A stretch of DNA of 64,000 bases from Amycolatopsis antarctica (lineage in GTDB: Bacteria > Actinomycetota > Actinomycetes > Mycobacteriales > Pseudonocardiaceae). The translations under genes were made by a program, and so were the position numbers. Under the pieces are notes generated by a model that did no database searches, had not been told where the DNA came from, and was given only the letters and a program-made list of their open reading frames with translations. Position 1 is the stretch's first letter. The number at the start of each line of letters is the position of its first letter. Shown piece after piece: positions 59,898 through 64,000 of the stretch. Location of the stretch: the NCBI RefSeq assembly GCF_002262875.1, contig NZ_NKYE01000016.1, positions 62,001-126,000 on the forward strand. Reading direction: 5' to 3'.

Positions 59898-62690
59898 GTG
59901 AGCACTCGCGCGGTCGGAGCGCCTGCGGTGCGTGTGCTTCTTCTCGGTCGAGTGCAATTGCTGATGCACGAGCACGAGGTGGCGATCGGTGGCCCCGGCG
60001 TCCGCGGACTGCTCGCCCTGCTGGCGATGCGCGCCAATTCCGTGGTGACCGTCGACGACATCATCGACGCGCTCTGGGGTGACGATCCGCCCGCCACGGC
60101 CCGCACGATCGTCCAGGGGAACGTCTCCCACCTGCGGCGCGTCCTCCGCGCGGTACCGCAGGACGAGGTCGCCATCCACACCGCCGCGCCCGGCTACGAA
60201 CTCGTCATCCCGCCCCGCTGGGTGGACGCCGTCGAGGCCCGGCTGCTGCTCGAACAGGCCGCGTCCGCGGCCCTCGACCGGCGGGCTGCGCTGCTGGCCC
60301 AGGCGTTCGCGCTCTGGCGCGGGCCCGAACTCGCCGGCGTTCCGGCCACCGTCACCGCACCGGAACTGGAGGAACTGCGGCTGGCCGTGCACGGGGCGAG
60401 AGTGGACGCCGACCTCGAACTCGGCAGGCACGCCGCGCTGATCGCCGAGCTGGCCCCGATCGTCCGGGAGAACCCGCTCTCCGAGCGCACGGTCGGCCAG
60501 CTCATGACCGCGCTCTGCAGGGCGGGGCGCCGCGCGGACGCGCTGGAGATCTACCGCCGGGTGTCCCGGCACTCCGCCGACGTCCTGGGTATCGGCCCCG
60601 GACCGGAACTGCAGTCGCTGCACGAACGGGTGCTGCGCGACGACCCTTCGGTCACCGGCAGCCCCGAGGCTCCCGACCTCGTCCGTCTCCGCCCCGCGCA
60701 GCTCCCGCCGAGCGTGCCGAACCTGGCCGGGCGGCAGGCGGATCTGGCGTGGCTGAGCGATCTGCGCGAGGTCGCCGAGCGGGGCGCGAACGCGGTCGGC
60801 GTGGTCACCGGGCCCGCCGGGGTCGGCAAGAGCACCCTGGTCGTGTCCTGGGCGCACGGCGCCGCCTCCGGTTTCGGCGACGGGGTGCTTTTCGCCTGGC
60901 TGCGCGGTTTCGACCCCGGCCAGCCCGCGCTGGCGGCCGGCGAGGTGCTGGCGCAGTTCCTGCTCGGCCTGCGGGTGCACGCCTCCGAGATGCCGGAGGG
61001 TTTCGACGACAGGCTGGCTCTGTACCGCTCGCTGCTGGCCGACCGCCGGGTGCTGGTGCTGCTCGACGACGCCGTGTCCGCCGAGCAGGTGCGCCCACTG
61101 CTGCCGCCGGGCAACGGTTCGATGGCCCTGGTGACCAGCCGTTACCGGCTGGAGGGGCTGGCGGTGTCCAACGCGGCGCGCCTGCTCCCGCTGGACACGT
61201 TGCCGCCCGGTGACGCCGTCCGGCTGGTCGAGGAACTGGCCGGCACGGGCGAAGCGGGACGCAACGAGCGGGTGGCGCGGCTGTGCGGCTACCTGCCACT
61301 CGCGTTGCGCATCGCCGCTGCCCGGCTGGCCGCCAGTCCACAGTGGATGGTCGACGACGTGGTGGACGAGCTCGCCGACGAACGCACCCGCCTGGCGGCG
61401 CTGGATGTCGGCGGCGGGGACGTGAGCGTCCGGGCGGCACTGGACGTCTCGTTCCGCGGCCTGCGACCGGAACAGGCGGACACCTTCGCCCGGCTCGGAG
61501 TGCTCACCGGTACCTCGGTCCGGCCGCATCTGGTGGCCGCGATCAGCGGCACCACGGTCCCGGTGGCCAGGGAACGGCTCCGGGAACTGGCCACGCAGCA
61601 TCTGCTGACCGAGTCCACCCGGAACACCTTCGAGCCGCACGACCTGGTCCGTCTCTACCTTCGTGAGCTTGCGGGCAGGCTGCCCGAGGCCGAGCGCACC
61701 GAGATCATGCACCGAGCGGTGAACTACTTCCTGGCGGCGAGCGACACCGCCCGGCGGGTGATCGGCCCGGTGTCCGACGATCTCGACTTCCGGGACCTGG
61801 TCGACGCCGAGGTCCTGCCCGTGCTGGAGGAGCAGGACCGCGCCCTCGCCTGGTTCTCCAGCGAGTGGCAGAACCTGCGGGCCCTGCTGGACAACGCGTT
61901 CGACACGGGCATGGACATCCCGGTGTGGCAGCTCGTCCGGCTCGCGCACTCGTACCGGCGGGTGCGGCCGTCCTGGGACGAGTGGCTCGCGGTCACCGAA
62001 ACCGGCCTTTTCGCCGCGGAACGCGGCGGCGACCGGCTGGCCCTGTTCTGGATGCTCATCTCCCGCTGCGGGGTGCGGATCGCGTTCGGCGTCACGGACG
62101 GGGCCGTCGCCGACGCCCGCCGGGCCTATGACCTGGTGTCCGAGGCGGACGGCGAGCTGGTGCTGCGGACCAGGGAGAACCAGCTCGGTTGCGCGCTGGC
62201 GCGGGAGGGACGGGTCGAGGAGGCGAGCACGCACCTGCGGGTGGCGCTGGAACTGGCCGACCGGCTCGGTGACGACGGTCTGCGCTCGCAGGTACTGGGC
62301 AACTGCGCGTGGACGGAGAACAAGGCGGGCAGGTACGCCGAGGCGATCGAGTACCAGCGGGCGGCGCTGGAGATCGACCGGGGGCGCGGCGACCGGGGCA
62401 ACGTGGTCAGCGCGCTGGGCAGCCTCGCCGACATCTGCTTCAACTCCGGCGACCTCGACGCGGCCGAGGAATGGGCACGGGAAGCGATCGCCCTGTGCGA
62501 CGGCCGGGACATCACCATGGAGGAGGCCGACGTCCGGCTCTGCCTCGGACGTATCCTGCGGGCCAAAGGCGACCACGAGGCCGCGCGAACCGAGCTCACC
62601 GCCTCCCTGCGGCTGCACGAGAAAGTGCGGTCCGCCCGTCGCGGCGAGATCCTCGCCGAGCTCACCGCGCTGGACGGTGCGGACGCTTAG
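59898..62690 (+). CDS. AfsR/SARP-family regulator: BTAD, NB-ARC ATPase and TPR
   Basis: 930 residues from GTG 59898 (GGGAGACGGAC). Residues 1-95: OmpR-type winged HTH (VRVLLLGRVQLLMHEHEVAIGGPGVRGLLALLAMRANSVVTVDDIIDALWGDDPP); 100-245: BTAD (PRWVDAVEARLLLEQAAS, ENPLSERTVGQLMTALCRAGRRADALEIYRR); 270-560: NB-ARC with P-loop VTGPAGVGKSTLVVSWAHG, RVLVLLDDAVSAEQVRPLLP and GYLPLALRIAAARL; 680-930: TPR-like repeats. A STAND-type regulator of secondary metabolism or development. The target is not evident from the adjacent genes; ectABCD or the alginate lyase are possible. Confidence 0.92.
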   Translation: MSTRAVGAPAVRVLLLGRVQLLMHEHEVAIGGPGVRGLLALLAMRANSVVTVDDIIDALWGDDPPATARTIVQGNVSHLRRVLRAVPQDEVAIHTAAPGYELVIPPRWVDAVEARLLLEQAASAALDRRAALLAQAFALWRGPELAGVPATVTAPELEELRLAVHGARVDADLELGRHAALIAELAPIVRENPLSERTVGQLMTALCRAGRRADALEIYRRVSRHSADVLGIGPGPELQSLHERVLRDDPSVTGSPEAPDLVRLRPAQLPPSVPNLAGRQADLAWLSDLREVAERGANAVGVVTGPAGVGKSTLVVSWAHGAASGFGDGVLFAWLRGFDPGQPALAAGEVLAQFLLGLRVHASEMPEGFDDRLALYRSLLADRRVLVLLDDAVSAEQVRPLLPPGNGSMALVTSRYRLEGLAVSNAARLLPLDTLPPGDAVRLVEELAGTGEAGRNERVARLCGYLPLALRIAAARLAASPQWMVDDVVDELADERTRLAALDVGGGDVSVRAALDVSFRGLRPEQADTFARLGVLTGTSVRPHLVAAISGTTVPVARERLRELATQHLLTESTRNTFEPHDLVRLYLRELAGRLPEAERTEIMHRAVNYFLAASDTARRVIGPVSDDLDFRDLVDAEVLPVLEEQDRALAWFSSEWQNLRALLDNAFDTGMDIPVWQLVRLAHSYRRVRPSWDEWLAVTETGLFAAERGGDRLALFWMLISRCGVRIAFGVTDGAVADARRAYDLVSEADGELVLRTRENQLGCALAREGRVEEASTHLRVALELADRLGDDGLRSQVLGNCAWTENKAGRYAEAIEYQRAALEIDRGRGDRGNVVSALGSLADICFNSGDLDAAEEWAREAIALCDGRDITMEEADVRLCLGRILRAKGDHEAARTELTASLRLHEKVRSARRGEILAELTALDGADA

Positions 62691-62945
62691 CGGATTCTTA
62701 GTGGCCGCCCGCGGTCCGCGCGTACTCTCTGCCATGGATGCGGGTCTCGGCCGGGCCTGGGGAGGGATCGGCCGGACTCGCGTCAATGCCGCGGGGGGTG
62801 GCAGTTCTCGACGACTCCTCAGGCACCGGCGGCCCCTGGGGGACCGCCCGCGCAGTCGGCCGGCGTCGGTGGGGGTAACGCCGGCCGACTGCGCTGTAAA
62901 AACTGTTCCCGGCGGATTCTCCTCGTACTGCGAGGAATCCCGGTG

Positions 62946-63716
62946 CTACTCGTGTGTCACCGATACGCTGGAGATCTGGACCTCACCGTAGTTGCCGTCC
63001 TCGCACGGGTCGGACCTCTCGCAGTTCGCCTGCGTGTACGCGCCCGCCTTGAAGTACGCCGTCGAGGAGTCCACCTCGATCGTCGTCTGCAGCTCGCCGT
63101 TGAAGTAGGCCTTGATCTTTCCGTCGCCCGCCACGAACTTCGCCTCGAACGGGGTACCCAGCTCGTAGTCGTCGATGACGAGTTTGTGGTGCGCTTCGTC
63201 GCCGTCGGTCACGTAGAGCTTGCTGCCCTCCAAACGGAACACGGTGAGGTCGTCGTCGCCACCGTGGATCTGGCCGGCCACCACGTGCGGCTTATCCGCG
63301 GGCAGATGCGTGATGGCCTCGTTGATCACCATCGTGTGCGTGCCCTCGGAGGTCGACCACTCGGCCTTGTCCTCGCCGTCCATCTCCCGCAGCTCGGAAC
63401 GCGGATAGTCGGATCCGCTGGTCGTCACCCCGTTGACCGCGGCGCGGAACTGGACACCGTCGCAGGCCTCGTTGCCGGTGAACCAGGGATCGACGGAGAA
63501 CTCGTCGAGTTCCGGCTGCTCGACCTCGTCCGGCTTCTCGTCCTCGCCGGTCGGCAACTGCACCTTCCACTGGGACAGGTCCATTGCCTCGGACGGCGTG
63601 CATGCCGGGCGTGCGGCCTCGGTGCCGGCGACCGCGCTCGGTACGCCGAGCGTCGCCGCGACCACCGCCGCGGACAGCACAATGGAAAGCCTGGTAATCG
63701 GTGTGCGCATGGGCAT
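62946..63716 (-). CDS. secreted polysaccharide lyase family 7 (alginate lyase)
   Basis: 256 residues from ATG 63716 (or 63710). Sec signal ending VPSAVAG. The three PL7 motifs are intact: YPRSELREM (R-x-E-L-R), VVAGQIHG (Q-I-H) and YFKAGAYTQ, giving the catalytic Gln/His/Tyr/Arg set in a beta-jelly-roll. QIH (rather than QVH) is typical of enzymes preferring guluronate-containing or mixed alginate blocks. Cys pairs (ACTPSEA, NEACDG, NCERSDPCEDG) suggest disulfides. Monocistronic; the 255-bp spacer to the AfsR gene shows nothing else. Confidence 0.9.
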   Translation of the reverse strand: MPMRTPITRLSIVLSAAVVAATLGVPSAVAGTEAARPACTPSEAMDLSQWKVQLPTGEDEKPDEVEQPELDEFSVDPWFTGNEACDGVQFRAAVNGVTTSGSDYPRSELREMDGEDKAEWSTSEGTHTMVINEAITHLPADKPHVVAGQIHGGDDDLTVFRLEGSKLYVTDGDEAHHKLVIDDYELGTPFEAKFVAGDGKIKAYFNGELQTTIEVDSSTAYFKAGAYTQANCERSDPCEDGNYGEVQISSVSVTHE

Positions 63717-63835
63717 CGGTACCCCCGTCGGGTCGGTGTCAGTACCGCTGCGACGGTACGCAGCGCTCGGGTCCTGACCCGCGACTTGCAGGTTCTTGCC
63801 AGGTGACTCTTCGGCCGGGGGCTCCGGTGCCGTGG

Positions 63836-64000
63836 TCAGTCGAACAGTCGGGTCTCCGCCTGGATCTCCAGCAGCTCGTAGACGGGGCGCCCGCGCCTGC
63901 CGTCGATGGTGGTCGTGCGGACCACCCGCAGGCGGGCCGTCACCGGCTGGTCGAGACTGAGCTTGATCTCGTCGAGCAGGTCCGGGGAGACCGCGCCCTG
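63836..64000 (-). CDS. 3' end of an unidentified gene
   Basis: 55 codons including TGA at 63836-63838, running off the window edge; the visible end includes SPDLLDEIKLSLDQPVTARL, RVVRTTTIDGRRGRPVYELLEI and ETRLFD. Charged and soluble. I do not recognise the family from this fragment. Confidence 0.6.
   Translation of the reverse strand, partial: QGAVSPDLLDEIKLSLDQPVTARLRVVRTTTIDGRRGRPVYELLEIQAETRLFD

Noticed and set aside
59826..62786. 986-codon open frame on the minus strand
   Set aside because: It is antisense to the AfsR-like gene, which has clear domains; the reverse frame is a high-GC shadow with no recognisable motif.

Overview
The window is about 70 percent GC, with strong third-position GC bias, frequent GTG/TTG starts, many 4-base ATGA/GTGA overlaps and few Rho-independent terminators with U-tails. 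Gene content fits a filamentous actinomycete of the Pseudonocardiales (Amycolatopsis, Prauserella or Saccharopolyspora type): Ku/LigD end joining, an OtsB-GH15 fusion, an AfsR/SARP regulator, a DUF222-HNH protein, ectABCD and an actinobacterial paa cluster. The genus is an inference. I see no prophage, integrase, CRISPR array or antibiotic gene cluster.

Layout. 1-4.2 kb: 3' part of radA, a secreted C39-like protein, a BNR-repeat protein with a MoaD/ThiS-like partner, and a small secreted protein lying between two oppositely oriented 22-bp tandem repeat arrays. 4.2-9.9 kb (minus strand): ThrE-type exporter, otsA, and an otsB fused to a GH15 domain. 10.1-14.7 kb: tRNA-Thr(TGT), a TetR gene divergent from a DUF418 membrane protein, an AAA ATPase, a C-terminally truncated M14 carboxypeptidase and a membrane protein. 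14.8-17.9 kb (minus strand): Ku, a Cys-rich mini-protein, a stand-alone LigD polymerase, an unknown protein and a 20-residue hydrophobic peptide ORF.

18.9-36.4 kb is the most interesting block. It looks like one catabolic locus for N-acetylgalactosamine and mucin-type O-glycans: SIS-domain isomerase/deaminase, ROK sugar kinase, LacC/PfkB-type kinase and class II aldolase (the Aga/tagatose route); a DeoR-family repressor; a lipoprotein-dependent CUT1 ABC importer with its own UgpC/MsmK ATPase; a DUF5107-TPR protein; a second, paralogous DeoR repressor; then a secreted GH101 endo-alpha-N-acetylgalactosaminidase and a Tat-exported GH109 alpha-N-acetylgalactosaminidase. The promoters carry direct and inverted repeats, and one near-consensus DasR-type (dre) site precedes the importer operon. 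No GalNAc-6-phosphate deacetylase is encoded here.

36.4-38.8 kb is a DUF222/HNH endonuclease gene bracketed by about 255-bp inverted repeats that are roughly 95 percent identical; it resembles an undescribed mobile unit related to the REP13E12 family. 38.9-47.7 kb is the phenylacetate cluster (paaR-paaK-paaI divergent from paaZABCDE), with two PaaR-like operators and a beta-lactamase-fold gene remnant between the two arms. 47.8-50.5 kb is an MhqR/MhqO/MhqD-like quinone-stress module. 50.5-55.8 kb holds a frameshifted nucleotidyltransferase, an isochorismatase/GlxA-like regulator pair, an amidohydrolase, a DinB-like protein and an Abi-alpha-like protein. 56.0-59.5 kb is ectABCD, with an apparently leaderless ectA and a strong hairpin before ectD. 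59.9-64 kb: an AfsR-like regulator, a secreted PL7 alginate lyase and the 3' end of an unidentified gene.

All calls come from reading the sequence; no database search was run. Starts were chosen from Shine-Dalgarno spacing, overlaps and known family N-termini.
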